Below are positions 23,550 to 33,272 of a stretch of 64,000 bases of DNA, piece by piece. The notes below the pieces were generated by a model. The model worked only from the letters and a program-made list of their open reading frames with translations. It made no database searches and was not told the origin of the DNA. The first letter of the stretch is position 1, and the number at the start of each line of letters is the position of its first letter. Both the position numbers and the translations under genes were made by a program. The stretch is from Sphingomonas sp. LY54 (lineage in GTDB: Bacteria; Pseudomonadota; Alphaproteobacteria; Sphingomonadales; Sphingomonadaceae), in the NCBI RefSeq assembly GCF_035594035.1, contig NZ_CP141588.1, positions 1,116,001 to 1,180,000 of the forward strand, in the 5' to 3' direction.

Positions 23550-26375
23550 ATGACCTTCCTCCGCCGCTGCCTCCTCGCCCTGCTTCTCCTCGCCGCCGGT
23601 CCGCTCCACGCCGCGATCGGCGACGGCAGCTGGTTCTATCGCGGCAGCGACATCCCGGCCGATCCCGCCTGGACCTTCGGCACCCTGCCCAACGGCCTGC
23701 GCTATGCGGTCCGGCGCAACGCGCTGCCGGCCGAGCAGGTCTCGATCCGCGTCCGCATCGACGCCGGATCGATGCACGAGGCCGACCAGGAGCGCGGCTG
23801 GGCCCATCTCGTCGAGCATATGGCGTTCCGCGGCACCAAGGGCTTCGCCGATCGCGAGGCGCGGCACATCTGGCAGAAACTGGGCGCGAGCTTCGGCAGC
23901 GACACCAACGCTTCGACCACCCCCACCCAGACCGTCTACCAGCTCGATTTGCCGGACGCCGACGCTTCCGAAGTCGATCTCAGCCTCCGCGTCATCTCCG
24001 AAATGGTCGACAGCGCCCTGTTCGATCCGGCCGCGGTCGACGCCGAGCGCAAGATCGTACTCGCCGAGAAAGGCCGTCGTCCGGAACTCGCCAACCGCTT
24101 CCAGGAAGCGAGCTGGCCGCTGGTCTATGCCGGCCTCCGCCTCGGCCAGCGCGATCCGATCGGCACCGAGGCCACGCTGAAAGCCGCCGATGCCGCCGGC
24201 CTGCGCGCCTTCTACGAGCGCTGGTACCGGCCGGACCGCGCCACCGTGATCGTCGTCGGCGATGCCGATCCGGCCGAGCTGGAAAAGCTGATCGCCAAGA
24301 ATTTCGGCGGCTGGCAGCCCTCGGGCCCGGCCCCGCAGGAGCCCGATTACGGCAGCATCGCCAAGGTCGAGCGCCGCACCGCCGCTTTGGTCTATCCGGG
24401 CGCCCCCCATTCCGCCTCGCTCACCTGGCTCCGCCCCTATGTCGAGCACCCCAACACCCGCGCCCGCGAACAGGCCGACATGGCGCGCACGCTGGCCGCG
24501 CGCATCCTCAACCGCCGGCTCGAGGCCAAGGCGCGCGGCGAGGCCGCCTATGTCAGCGCCTTCGTCGGCGAGAGCCGGCAGACCGACGTCGCCGACATGA
24601 CCCAGGCCGCGATCACCGCGCGCGAAGGCAAATGGCAGGAGGCACTTGCCGAGACCTTCGCCATCATCAGCGACGCGCTGCGCAGCCCGCCGAGCAAGGC
24701 CGAGATCGCGCGCGAGATCCAGAACATGCAGACGGTGGCCTCCTCGGCCGTCACCGGCGAAACGACCGTCAAGTCTCCGCAGCGCGCCCAGCAGATGGTC
24801 GCCGCGATCGACGGCAACAGCGTCGTCGCGACCGCCGCTACCTCGTTCGCCCTGCTTAACGAATTCGCCCCGCAGATGACGCCAGAAGCGGTGCAGGCGG
24901 CGATGCACGAACTGTTCAGCGGCGAAGGCCCGCGCATGGTCCAGCTCAGCCCAACCCCGATCGCCGAAGGCGCCGTCGAGACAGCGCTCGCCACTGCAGA
25001 GAAGACTGCGCCAGCCACCCGCATGGCCGACCGGATCGTGACGATGGACAGCCTGCCCAAGCTCGGCAAGCCGGGCAAGGAGGTCTCGCGCCAGCAGATC
25101 GCCGACATGGGCGTCACCATCGTGCGCTTCGCCAACGGATCGACCCTCACCTTCAAGCAGACCGACTTCGAGAAGGGCCGGGTGAACGTGCAGCTGCGCT
25201 TCGGCGAGGGCCTGTCCGGGCTGCCGGCGGACCGGCCGGTGCCGCACTGGTTCAGCAGCATCGTCGGGCCTTCGGGCCTGGCCGACCTCGATCTCGACGC
25301 GATGGAGCGTCTGCTGACCGGCCGGAAGATGACTTTGAGCTTCGGCATCGTCGAGGATGCATTCGTCCTGCGCGGCGTCACCAACGGCAACGACCTCCCC
25401 GACCAGCTCCGCCTGCTCGCCACCAAGCTTGCCAAGCCGCGCTGGGACCCGGCTTTGTTCGCGCGTTACAAGACCGGAGCGCTGGAAAGCTACGATCTCG
25501 CCTTCGCCTCGGCCACCGCGCGCGGTGGCCGCGAATTCGGCGGCTTCGCGCGCGGCGGCGACGCGCGCTGGATGCCGGCCGAGAAGGAGCAGATCGCCGC
25601 GACCAGTCTCGCCGAGGTGCAGGCTTTGTTCGATCCCCTGCTCGCGCAAGGCCCGGTCGAAGCGATCATCGTCGGCGACGTGGATCTCGAGACCGCCGTC
25701 AACGCGATGAAGAAGACGATCGCGGCCTTGCCCGTTCGCCCGGCGACCTCGGCTCCGGAGGCGTCGCGCCGGGTGCAGGCGCCCAAGCCGGATCCCAAGC
25801 CCGTGACCTTCACCCACCAGGGCGACAAGGACCAGGCCTATGCGCTGATCGGCTGGACGACCTTCGGCGGCGTCGACCGCACCAAGGAGCGGCGCGCGCT
25901 CTCGCTGGCTGCCAAAATGTTCGGCGTGCGCCTGTTCGACGAGCTGCGCGAAGTCGAAGGCGCCAGCTACGCGCCCAGCGCGACCTCGGTCACCGCGGAG
26001 GAATATCCGGACTGGGGCATTTTCTACGCGGCCTCCGAATTGCGGCCGGAAAGCGTCGATACCTTCTTCCGCATCGCTCGGCGCATCGTCGCCGACATGG
26101 CCGCCAAGGCGGCCGAGGCGGACGAGTTCGCGCGCGCCCAGAATCCGACGGTCAGCACGCTCCAGCGCCAGCTCAAGACCAACGCTTACTGGCTGAGCTC
26201 GCTGGAGGCATGGCCGTCCGATCCGCAGCGGATCGAGCGCATCCGCACGATCGTCTCCGATTATGCCGGGCTGACGGCGGAGGACGTGCGCGCCGCGCTC
26301 GCCCGGCACGTGACCGAAGCCGGCGACTGGTCGATGGTGGTTTTGCCCGCTAAAGCGAACGGCGGTGGCCACTGA
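23550..26375 (+). CDS. M16 family zinc peptidase (insulinase-like), exported
   Basis: A 941-residue periplasmic protease. Signal peptide (FLRRCLLALLLLAAGPLHA), then the M16 domain opening TLPNGLRYAVRRN. The inverted zinc motif HLVEH lies at about residue 85, with the downstream Glu ligand region (VDAERKIVLAEKGRR). A second M16-like half begins at about residue 540. The ATG at 23550 is chosen for AGGAG 6 bp upstream and the signal peptide; the frame stays open to 23406. The stop overlaps the next gene by 11 bp. Confidence 0.93.
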   Translation: MTFLRRCLLALLLLAAGPLHAAIGDGSWFYRGSDIPADPAWTFGTLPNGLRYAVRRNALPAEQVSIRVRIDAGSMHEADQERGWAHLVEHMAFRGTKGFADREARHIWQKLGASFGSDTNASTTPTQTVYQLDLPDADASEVDLSLRVISEMVDSALFDPAAVDAERKIVLAEKGRRPELANRFQEASWPLVYAGLRLGQRDPIGTEATLKAADAAGLRAFYERWYRPDRATVIVVGDADPAELEKLIAKNFGGWQPSGPAPQEPDYGSIAKVERRTAALVYPGAPHSASLTWLRPYVEHPNTRAREQADMARTLAARILNRRLEAKARGEAAYVSAFVGESRQTDVADMTQAAITAREGKWQEALAETFAIISDALRSPPSKAEIAREIQNMQTVASSAVTGETTVKSPQRAQQMVAAIDGNSVVATAATSFALLNEFAPQMTPEAVQAAMHELFSGEGPRMVQLSPTPIAEGAVETALATAEKTAPATRMADRIVTMDSLPKLGKPGKEVSRQQIADMGVTIVRFANGSTLTFKQTDFEKGRVNVQLRFGEGLSGLPADRPVPHWFSSIVGPSGLADLDLDAMERLLTGRKMTLSFGIVEDAFVLRGVTNGNDLPDQLRLLATKLAKPRWDPALFARYKTGALESYDLAFASATARGGREFGGFARGGDARWMPAEKEQIAATSLAEVQALFDPLLAQGPVEAIIVGDVDLETAVNAMKKTIAALPVRPATSAPEASRRVQAPKPDPKPVTFTHQGDKDQAYALIGWTTFGGVDRTKERRALSLAAKMFGVRLFDELREVEGASYAPSATSVTAEEYPDWGIFYAASELRPESVDTFFRIARRIVADMAAKAAEADEFARAQNPTVSTLQRQLKTNAYWLSSLEAWPSDPQRIERIRTIVSDYAGLTAEDVRAALARHVTEAGDWSMVVLPAKANGGGH

Positions 26376-27516
26376 TCCGCTCATCCTGACCGCGCCTCCG
26401 GGCGTCGAAGCGCGCCCCCGCCGCACGCCGTTCCGGCTGCGGCAGGAACCCTTTTTCGACGACAAGAACCGCGCCTTCTGGATCCTGCAGTCGGTCGGCT
26501 GGGCGGGCTATTTCGTGCTGCGAACGCTGTCCGGCATCGCCAATGCGATGGGCTGGACCTTCGTCGTCCACACCGCGCTGCTGACCGCCACCGGCTATTC
26601 GATCACCTTGCTGATGGCGGCTCTATACCGCCGCCTGATCAAGATGCGGCCGATCATCACCTGGGCGATCTCGATCGTCATCGTGCTGCTCGCATCGGCC
26701 TCCTTTTCGGCGATCGAGACCTGGAGCCACGCGACCTTCGTCCGGCCAGGACTGCGGCCGCAGGGGCTCGAATTCTTCAGCGCGATCCTGCTCGATTTCT
26801 CGCTGCTCGCCGCCTGGTCGTCGCTCTATTACGGCATCAATTATTACCTGCTGCTGGAGCAGCAGAGCGACCAGCTGCTGCGCCTCGAGCACCAGGCGAG
26901 CAATGCCCAGCTCGCGATGCTGCGCTACCAGCTCAATCCGCACTTCCTGTTCAATACGCTGAACTCGATCTCGACCCTGGTTTTGCTGAAGCAGACCGAG
27001 CGGGCCAACGCCATGCTATCGCGCCTCTCGTCCTTCCTGCGCTATACGCTGGTGAACGAGCCGACCGCACAGGTGACGGTCGAGCAGGAGGTTGAAACGC
27101 TCAAGCTCTATCTCGAAATTGAGAAGATGCGTTTCGAGGAACGACTGCGGCCGCGCTTCCATATCGATCCGGCCGTGGCCCACGCCCGTCTGCCGTCGCT
27201 TCTTCTCCAGCCTTTGGTCGAGAATGCGATCAAATATGCGGTGACGCCGCAGGAGGAAGGCGCAGAGATCGCGGTCGAGGCGAGGAAGATCGGCGAGCGG
27301 GTGATGATCACCGTCGCCGACACCGGTCCGGGGGCCGACGGGCAGGCGCTGCAGCCCGGCCAAACGTCCACCGCCGTCGGTCTGGCGAATATTCGCGACC
27401 GTCTGGCGCAGGCCTATGGCGCCGAACATCGTTTTGAGACTCAAACGAACATAAGCGGGGGATTTAGCGTTATCATCGAAATTCCATACCAGCTCCAATC
27501 CGAGGACAGTAAATGA
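26365..27516 (+). CDS. LytS-type sensor histidine kinase
   Basis: A 383-residue kinase with a GTG start inside the end of the M16 gene. Four hydrophobic segments (about 35-175) form the sensor. The His_kinase (PF06580-type) domain has the phosphoacceptor His in RYQLNPHFLFNTLNSIS at about residue 193. The ATPase domain has the N-box LLQPLVENAIKYAV and VADTGPGADG, then TAVGLANIRDRL. It forms a two-component pair with the LytTR regulator, which starts by ATGA overlap. The input signal is unknown. Confidence 0.92.
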   Translation: MATDPLILTAPPGVEARPRRTPFRLRQEPFFDDKNRAFWILQSVGWAGYFVLRTLSGIANAMGWTFVVHTALLTATGYSITLLMAALYRRLIKMRPIITWAISIVIVLLASASFSAIETWSHATFVRPGLRPQGLEFFSAILLDFSLLAAWSSLYYGINYYLLLEQQSDQLLRLEHQASNAQLAMLRYQLNPHFLFNTLNSISTLVLLKQTERANAMLSRLSSFLRYTLVNEPTAQVTVEQEVETLKLYLEIEKMRFEERLRPRFHIDPAVAHARLPSLLLQPLVENAIKYAVTPQEEGAEIAVEARKIGERVMITVADTGPGADGQALQPGQTSTAVGLANIRDRLAQAYGAEHRFETQTNISGGFSVIIEIPYQLQSEDSK

Positions 27517-28316
27517 CCATTCGCACGATCCTGGTCGACGACGAACCGCTTGCCATCCAGGGCCTGCAACTCCGCCTCGAGAAGTTCGACGACGTCGAAA
27601 TCGTCGACACCTGCTCGAACGGCCGCGAGGCGATCCGCGCGATCAAGACCCACAAGCCGGACCTGGTCTTCCTCGATATCCAGATGCCCGGTTTCGACGG
27701 CTTCTCGGTGATCCAGGGGCTGATGGAAGTCGAACCGCCTTTGTTCGTGTTCGTCACCGCCTATAGCGACCACGCCATCCGCGCGTTCGAGGCGCAAGCG
27801 GTCGATTATCTGATGAAGCCGGTCGAGGAGGAGCGCCTCGCCGACACGCTGGACCGCGTGCGCCAGAGGCTGACCGAGAAGCGCAGCGCCGAGGAAGCGG
27901 GCAAGCTCAAGGAAGTGCTCGCCGAAGTGGCGCCCGAGGCGGCGGAGGAGATGGGCAGCAGCTCCGACGATTCCCACGCCTCCAACCGCTACGAGAAGCT
28001 GATCAACATCAAGGACCGCGGTCAGATTTTCCGCGTCGACGTCGACACGATCGAGAAGATCGATGCCGCCGGCGATTATATGTGCATCTATACCGGCGAC
28101 AACACGCTCATCCTGCGCGAGACGATGAAGGATCTGGAGAAAAGGCTCGACCCGCGCCGTTTCCAGCGCGTCCACCGCAGTTGCATCGTCAATCTCGACC
28201 TCGTCCGCCAGGTGAAGCCGCATACCAACGGCGAATGCTTCCTAGTGCTGGACAGCGGCAGCCAGGTGAAGGTCAGCCGCAGCTACAGGGACGTCGTCGC
28301 CCGCTTCGTCCATTAA
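27513..28316 (+). CDS. LytTR family response regulator
   Basis: A 267-residue regulator. The receiver domain has DDEP at residues 9-12 and the phosphoacceptor Asp in LVFLDIQMPG (about 54). A Glu-rich linker (about 120-155) leads to a C-terminal LytTR DNA-binding domain (YEKLINIKDRGQIFRVD ... RRFQRVHRSCIVNLDLVRQV). The ATG overlaps the kinase stop by 4 bp. Targets are unknown; the two exported genes downstream are candidates. Confidence 0.94.
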   Translation: MTIRTILVDDEPLAIQGLQLRLEKFDDVEIVDTCSNGREAIRAIKTHKPDLVFLDIQMPGFDGFSVIQGLMEVEPPLFVFVTAYSDHAIRAFEAQAVDYLMKPVEEERLADTLDRVRQRLTEKRSAEEAGKLKEVLAEVAPEAAEEMGSSSDDSHASNRYEKLINIKDRGQIFRVDVDTIEKIDAAGDYMCIYTGDNTLILRETMKDLEKRLDPRRFQRVHRSCIVNLDLVRQVKPHTNGECFLVLDSGSQVKVSRSYRDVVARFVH

Positions 28317-28327
28317 GAGGAGTCGCC

Positions 28328-28624
28328 ATGCTGCTTGCCCTGCTCCTCTTCCAGGCCACCGGATCGCCGCCGGATATCGAACTCAACGCGCATGTCCGTG
28401 CGCGATCGCTGACGATCGAGAAGAAAGGCGACGCTGCGCTCACGCTCACCACCAGCCCCGACAGCGGCGAGAATGTCGTCGATGTGCGCGCGCCCAAGGC
28501 GAACGGGCGCAAGACGATGCGCAACGTGGAGGTGACGGTGGACGCAAAGGCGCATATTGCGGACCCGCAACGATCGGCCATGGCGGCCGCTCCCGAAGGG
28601 AGTGCAACCACACCGCGGCAATGA
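28328..28624 (+). CDS. Small exported protein of unknown function (98 aa)
   Basis: A 98-residue protein with a short hydrophobic N-terminus (LLALLLFQATG) and then a polar region (RARSLTIEKKGDAALTLTTSP, VEVTVDAKAHIA) that looks like a beta-rich periplasmic domain. GAGGAG lies 6 bp before the ATG, and the gene follows the LytTR regulator by 11 bp, suggesting the same operon. I recognise no family. Confidence 0.7.
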   Translation: MLLALLLFQATGSPPDIELNAHVRARSLTIEKKGDAALTLTTSPDSGENVVDVRAPKANGRKTMRNVEVTVDAKAHIADPQRSAMAAAPEGSATTPRQ

Positions 28625-28653
28625 CGTTGTGAGGGCGTAACAGGGAGACAGAC

Positions 28654-29328
28654 ATGCGCCATCTTGCAGCCGCCGTCGCGGCCACAGCTTTGTTCGCCTT
28701 CGCCGCCCCCGCGGATGCCCAGAGCAACCGCAATCGCCAGATCCAGCCGGGCCAGAATTCCGAGCTCGCTATGCAGGCGACGCAGGGCAGCGACCAGCCC
28801 GACGTCGTGCTCGACATCCCCAATCTCTCGGTCGACGAGATCAACCTCGAGGTGAGCAACCTCCAGGTCCATATCGCGCTCGACGCGCGGCTCGCCAATC
28901 TGCTGAAGCTGACGGCGGGCGCCGATGCCTCGATCGACCAGGTCAAGATCGGCATCAAGGGCGTGCAGGCGCAGGCGACTTTGATTGTCCGGCTCGACAA
29001 CGTCCGCGCGATCATCGAGCGCACGCTGCAGACGCTCGACAACAATCCCCAGCTCGTGACGCAGCTGCTCTCGACCGTCGACAACACGGTCAACACCGTC
29101 GGCGGCGTCGCCAACAACACGGTCGGTACGGTCGGCAGCATCGCCGGCACGGCGCTGCGCAACGGCCAGTTGCTCGATCTCGCCGCCGCCGGCCTCAGCC
29201 AGGTTTCGCAGACCGTGAACAGCACCGGTCAGACCGTGCGCCGGGTGCGCGACCGCAGCGGGCAATTGCTCGAAGTGGTTACCGACAGCGCCAACCGCAT
29301 CGTCTCGTCGCGACGCGTCAACCCATGA
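28654..29328 (+). CDS. Exported low-complexity protein of unknown function (224 aa)
   Basis: Signal peptide (1-22, ending ADA), a Gln/Asn-rich stretch, then a domain with PDVVLDIPNLSVDEINLEV and ISN/VDN-type repeats. A Val/Asn/Thr-rich run from about 140 to 185 (VDNTVNTVGGVANNTVGTVG) could form a beta-repeat surface. No cysteines. It follows the previous gene by 29 bp. No family is recognised. Confidence 0.72.
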   Translation: MRHLAAAVAATALFAFAAPADAQSNRNRQIQPGQNSELAMQATQGSDQPDVVLDIPNLSVDEINLEVSNLQVHIALDARLANLLKLTAGADASIDQVKIGIKGVQAQATLIVRLDNVRAIIERTLQTLDNNPQLVTQLLSTVDNTVNTVGGVANNTVGTVGSIAGTALRNGQLLDLAAAGLSQVSQTVNSTGQTVRRVRDRSGQLLEVVTDSANRIVSSRRVNP

Positions 29329-29400
29329 CCATTTGATCGCAAGCGCCGGGAAGACACCGGCGCGAAGCCTCGGCATCATGGCTTCCTCATCCAGGGAGCC

Positions 29401-30165
29401 ATGATGTCGAACGAACTTTTCTCCGCCTTCGCCGCGCTGCACCGGCCCGGCGATCCCGTGGTCCTGTTCAATGCTTGGGATCCAGGCAGCGCCAAGGCCG
29501 TCGGCGCCGCCGGAGCCCGGGCGATCGCGACCGGCAGTTGGTCGGTCGCGGCCGCCTTCGGTTTCAGCGACGGCGAGGAACTGCCGCTCGAGCTCGCGCT
29601 CGACAACCTCCGCCGCATCGTTGCGGCAGTCGATCTGCCGGTTACGCTCGATTTCGAGGGCGGCTACGCCTCCGATCCCGCCACGGTAGCGGCCAACGCG
29701 CGGCGGGTCCGCGAGGCCGGCGCGGTCGGCTGCAATTTCGAAGACCGCGTGGTCGGTGGCGACGGGCTCTACCCGATCGACGAGCAATGCGCCCGCATCG
29801 GCGCGATGCGCGAGGCGGTCGGCGAGGCCTTCGTCATCAATGCCCGTACCGATCTGTTCCTGGCGTCGAAGCCGAATGAGCATGGCGCACTGGTGGATCA
29901 GGCACTGGAGCGTGCGCAGGCTTATGCCGCGGCCGGAGCGAGCGGCCTGTTCGTGCCTGGCCTCGTCGACGAGGGCCTGATCTGCGCCGCCTGCGCGGCG
30001 AGTCCGCTGCCCGTCAATGTGATGGCGATGCCGGGAACGCCCCCTGCCCGCCGCCTTGCCGAGCTTGGGGTCGCGCGGATCAGCCATGGCGCTGGACCCT
30101 ATCGAGCGGCGATGGACGCGCTGGCGCAGGCGGCCCGGACGGCGCATAACTGGCGCGACACCTGA
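29401..30165 (+). CDS. Isocitrate lyase / PEP mutase family protein
   Basis: A 254-residue protein with the PEP mutase / isocitrate lyase TIM barrel: NAWDPGSAKAVGAAGARAIATGSWSVA at about 24-50, VTLDFEGGYASDP (metal-binding acidics) at about 82, NARTDLFLA at about 143 and RISHGAGPYRAAM near the end. Members cleave or form C-C or C-P bonds in 2-oxo or phosphono acids. The catalytic-loop Cys of true lyases is not evident, so the reaction is open. Confidence 0.88.
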   Translation: MMSNELFSAFAALHRPGDPVVLFNAWDPGSAKAVGAAGARAIATGSWSVAAAFGFSDGEELPLELALDNLRRIVAAVDLPVTLDFEGGYASDPATVAANARRVREAGAVGCNFEDRVVGGDGLYPIDEQCARIGAMREAVGEAFVINARTDLFLASKPNEHGALVDQALERAQAYAAAGASGLFVPGLVDEGLICAACAASPLPVNVMAMPGTPPARRLAELGVARISHGAGPYRAAMDALAQAARTAHNWRDT

Positions 30166-30177
30166 AGGAGATGGGTC

Positions 30178-30555
30178 ATGGCGCGCATCACGGGGCTCGG
30201 CGGAATCTTCTACAAAGTCGAAGACCCCGAGCGCACGCGAGCCTGGTATCAGGAGAATCTGGGGATAGGCGGCGAATGGGGCGCGATGTTCCCGTGGAGC
30301 CAGGAACCGAACGAGGCTCCGTACAGCCTCTCCTCGCCATTCAAGGCGACGACCGACTATTTCGATCCGAGCGGTTCGTCGTTCATGATCAACTATCGCG
30401 TCGATGATCTCACCGTCTTCCTCGAGGAACTGCAGGGCAAGGGCATCGAGATATTGGGCCGGCAGGACGAGGATTATGGCAGCTTCGCCTGGATTCTCGA
30501 CTGCGACGGCATCAAACTGGAGCTCTGGGAGCAGAAGGGCCCTGCCCCCGCCTGA
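30178..30555 (+). CDS. VOC (glyoxalase/bleomycin-resistance fold) protein
   Basis: A 125-residue protein: GIFYKVEDPERTRAWYQENLGI at the N-terminus, a bound-substrate region in the middle, and GSFAWILDCDGIKLELWEQ at the end with the Glu metal ligand. It lies 12 bp after the PEP-mutase-family gene with a GAAGGAG site, so it is probably co-transcribed. The substrate is unknown. Confidence 0.87.
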   Translation: MARITGLGGIFYKVEDPERTRAWYQENLGIGGEWGAMFPWSQEPNEAPYSLSSPFKATTDYFDPSGSSFMINYRVDDLTVFLEELQGKGIEILGRQDEDYGSFAWILDCDGIKLELWEQKGPAPA

Positions 30556-30627
30556 TTGGCGAAGCGCGGGTCAGGAAACCATATTGCGCCTCCCCTGCGG
30601 CTCTGGATGTGATAGCGGCACCCCGCG

Positions 30628-31683
30628 ATGACCGGCGATGCGACCCTGTTGAAACGGCTGGAGGCGGAGGCCCGCGCCTTGGGCTTCTCCGCCTTCGGAG
30701 TCGCGCCCGCCGACGCGACGCCGCGCACCGCCGAGCGGCTGCGCGCCTGGCTGGACGATGGCGCGCACGGCGACATGATCTGGATGGAGGAGACGGCCGA
30801 GCGCCGCGGCTCGCCGGCCGGCCTCTGGCCCGAGGTGCGGTCGGTGATCTCGCTCGGCATGAGCTACGCCCCCGCCGTCGATCCGCTCACGCTCGCCGCG
30901 GAAGGCGAGGTTGGCCGCATCTCGGTCTATGCTCAGGGCCAGGATTATCACGACGTGGTCAAGAAGGCGCTAAAGGCGCTCGCCCGCTGGCTCGTTGCCG
31001 AGGCAGGATGCGAACTGAAGGTCTTCGTAGACACCGCTCCAGTGATGGAAAAGCCGCTCGCCGAGGCCGCCGGGCTCGGCTGGCAGGGCAAGCACACCAA
31101 TCTCGTCAGCCGCGCCGACGGCAGCTGGCTGTTCCTCGGCGCGATCTACACCACGCTGGAGCTGGAGAGCGCGCCGCCGCCGCCGCGCGTCCATTGCGGC
31201 AGCTGCACCGCCTGCCTGGACGCCTGCCCGACCAAGGCGTTCCCGGCCCCGTTCCGACTCGATGCGCGACGCTGCATCTCCTATCTCACGATCGAACATA
31301 AAGGCCCGATCCCGGAGGAATTCCGCGCCGCGATGGGCAATCGAATCTATGGTTGCGACGATTGCCTGGCCGTCTGCCCCTGGAACCGGTTCGCCGATGC
31401 GGCGCGGCGCCACCAGGCATTCGTGCCGCGCGCGGAGCTAGTCTCCCCCGCCCTTGCCGACCTGCTCGCGCTCGACGACGCCGCTTTCCGCCAGGTCTTT
31501 TCCGGCTCGCCGATCAAGCGGATCGGCCGCAACCGGATGGTGCGCAACGCCGCCATCGCCGCGGGGAATAGCGGCAGCGCGGCATTGGTCGAGCCGCTAC
31601 GAAGATTGGTCCACGACGACGATCCGGTCGTGGCCGAAGCCGCGCAATGGGCCTTGGGGAGGCTGGCAGCCGCACCCGTCTGA
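30628..31683 (+). CDS. queG: Epoxyqueuosine reductase QueG
   Basis: A 351-residue cobalamin- and Fe-S-dependent enzyme that performs the last step of queuosine synthesis in tRNA. Two 4Fe-4S motifs are seen: [16 protein letters not shown] (about 190) and [13 protein letters not shown] (about 243). The N-terminal substrate domain ([12 protein letters not shown]) and a C-terminal HEAT-like repeat ([25 protein letters not shown]) complete the full-length form. Confidence 0.96.
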   Translation: MTGDATLLKRLEAEARALGFSAFGVAPADATPRTAERLRAWLDDGAHGDMIWMEETAERRGSPAGLWPEVRSVISLGMSYAPAVDPLTLAAEGEVGRISVYAQGQDYHDVVKKALKALARWLVAEAGCELKVFVDTAPVMEKPLAEAAGLGWQGKHTNLVSRADGSWLFLGAIYTTLELESAPPPPRVHCGSCTACLDACPTKAFPAPFRLDARRCISYLTIEHKGPIPEEFRAAMGNRIYGCDDCLAVCPWNRFADAARRHQAFVPRAELVSPALADLLALDDAAFRQVFSGSPIKRIGRNRMVRNAAIAAGNSGSAALVEPLRRLVHDDDPVVAEAAQWALGRLAAAPV

Positions 31684-32064
31684 TCAGTGACCCTCATGCT
31701 CCTTGTGGAGCGCAGCGACGCAGCTGGCGCGGTCCATGTCGCGCCCGTCGGGAAGCCGTGCATCGACGTGGGTGACGATCGGGTCCGCGCCGCGCTCGGC
31801 CGGATAGAGATAGGCATCGAGCACGCAGGCCGGGCCGGAAAATTGCAGCTTGCGGGCGGAGCCTTCGCGTATGTCCAGGTCGGGTTCTCCGAACTCGCCT
31901 TCGAGATAGCGGGTGGTGCGGCCCATCACCGTCTCGAGACCGATCAAACTGTAGCTCGGCGGCACCTGCTGCACGCGGCGCGGCGCATCGGCCACGGGCG
32001 CGACGCAGCCGGCGACGAACAGGGAGCCGGAAAGGATGGCGGCGGAAGTCGAAAAGCGCGTCAT
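31684..32064 (-). CDS. Small lipoprotein of unknown function (126 aa)
   Basis: Lipobox VAGC (Cys19). The body (SLIGLETVMGRTTRYLEGEFGEPDLDIREG ... LQFSGPACVLDAYLYP) has the length and strand pattern of small BamE/SmpA-like domains, but no certain assignment. Its stop abuts the queG stop, so the two genes converge without a gap or visible terminator. Confidence 0.75.
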   Translation of the reverse strand: MTRFSTSAAILSGSLFVAGCVAPVADAPRRVQQVPPSYSLIGLETVMGRTTRYLEGEFGEPDLDIREGSARKLQFSGPACVLDAYLYPAERGADPIVTHVDARLPDGRDMDRASCVAALHKEHEGH

Positions 32065-32163
32065 CGCCCCTGCTTCGCGGAAGGCGGCGGCAGCGTCAAC
32101 GATTGATCCGCCGCGGCCGGGCGGCTAGGCCGAGCCATCTTCCACGAAGCCCAAGGATCCCAC

Positions 32164-33159
32164 GTGACCGAAGCCCGCCTCGACGTCCTCGCCATCGGCA
32201 ACGCCATCGTCGACGTGATCGCCGCCACCGACGACGCCTTCCTTGCGTCCGAGCAGCTCGACAAGGGTTCGATGCGGCTGATCGACGCCGACGAGGCCAC
32301 CCGCCTCTACGACCGGATGTCCGCGGGCCGCGAGACAAGCGGCGGATCGGCCGCCAACACTGCCGCCGGCGTCGCTGCCTTGGGGGGTCGCGCCGGCTTC
32401 ATCGGCCAGGTCGCGAACGACCAGCTGGGGCAGGTCTTCAGCCACGACATCCGCGCGCTCGGCGTCGAATTCGCCACCCCGGCTTCGGACGGCGGCGTCC
32501 CGACCGCGCGTTGCCTGATCCTCGTCACGCCCGACGCGCAGCGCACCATGAACACCTTCCTCGGCGCGTCGCAGCACCTGCCCGCCACCGCGCTCGACGA
32601 ACAGCAGATCCGCGACTCCGCGATCCTCTACCTCGAAGGCTACCTCTGGGATCCGCAGGAGCCGCGCTGGGCGATGATCAAGGCGATCGACATCGCGCGC
32701 AGCGCCGGCCGCAAGGTCGCCTTCACGCTCTCCGACAGCTTCTGCATCGCGCGTCACCGCGAGGGCTTCCTGCAGCTGATCGACGGCGGCAAGGTCGACA
32801 TCCTGTTCGCCAACGAGGACGAGATCAAAGCGCTGGCCGGCGAGCCCGACTTCGAGCGCGCCGTCGCGGCAACCGCCTCCAAAGTCGAGACCCTGGTGGT
32901 CACGCGCAGCGAGAAGGGCGCCGTCGCCATCCGCGGCGACGAGCGCGTCGCCGTCCCGGCCGAGCCGGTCGCGCAGGTCGTGGACACGACCGGCGCGGGC
33001 GACCTCTTCGCCGCCGGCTTCCTCGCCGGGCAGGCGCAGGGCCGCAACCTCGAGCACAGCCTGCGCATGGGCGCGATCGCCGCGGCCGAGGTCATCTCGC
33101 ATTATGGCGCACGGCCCGAAACGGACCTGAAGGCCTTGGTCGCCCAGAAGCTGGGCTGA
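32164..33159 (+). CDS. PfkB family sugar/nucleoside kinase (adenosine kinase-like)
   Basis: A 331-residue ribokinase-fold enzyme. The N-terminal GNAIVDVIA, the GGSAANTAAGVAALGG substrate motif (about 60) and the anion-hole motif DTTGAGDLFAAGFLAG (about 278, catalytic Asp) are all present. It most resembles the adenosine kinase-like PfkB members of alphaproteobacteria. The start is GTG at 32164. A strong terminator follows at 33197. Confidence 0.92.
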   Translation: MTEARLDVLAIGNAIVDVIAATDDAFLASEQLDKGSMRLIDADEATRLYDRMSAGRETSGGSAANTAAGVAALGGRAGFIGQVANDQLGQVFSHDIRALGVEFATPASDGGVPTARCLILVTPDAQRTMNTFLGASQHLPATALDEQQIRDSAILYLEGYLWDPQEPRWAMIKAIDIARSAGRKVAFTLSDSFCIARHREGFLQLIDGGKVDILFANEDEIKALAGEPDFERAVAATASKVETLVVTRSEKGAVAIRGDERVAVPAEPVAQVVDTTGAGDLFAAGFLAGQAQGRNLEHSLRMGAIAAAEVISHYGARPETDLKALVAQKLG

Positions 33160-33196
33160 CAAAGGGGGCGGATCGCCCCCTCGCCGCCGCACCAAC

Positions 33197-33225
33197 AAAA
33201 AGGGAGGCCTCCGGCCTCCCTTTTT
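33197..33225. terminator. Bidirectional intrinsic terminator
   Basis: AAAAAGGGAGGCC (33197-33209), a TCC loop, GGCCTCCCTTTTT (33213-33225): a perfect stem with A-run and T-run on opposite sides, so it can end transcription from both the PfkB kinase gene and the permease gene. Confidence 0.9.
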
Positions 33226-33237
33226 CATTTGCCGACT

Positions 33238-33264
33238 CCCCTCTCCCGCCGGGCGAGAGAGGGG
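33238..33264. repeat. Inverted repeat hairpin near the permease stop
   Basis: CCCCTCTC (33238-33245) pairs with GAGAGGGG (33257-33264) around a GC-rich core. It resembles the short intergenic hairpins that often recur in GC-rich genomes, but only one copy is seen here. Confidence 0.5.
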
Positions 33265-33272
33265 CGGTGCGA

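Noticed and set aside
23535..26465. A 976-codon open frame antisense to the M16 peptidase gene
   Set aside because: It is the reverse-strand shadow of a high-GC gene with strong third-position bias. Its translation is low-complexity Gly/Ala/Arg/Asp without domains, while the plus strand has a full protease.
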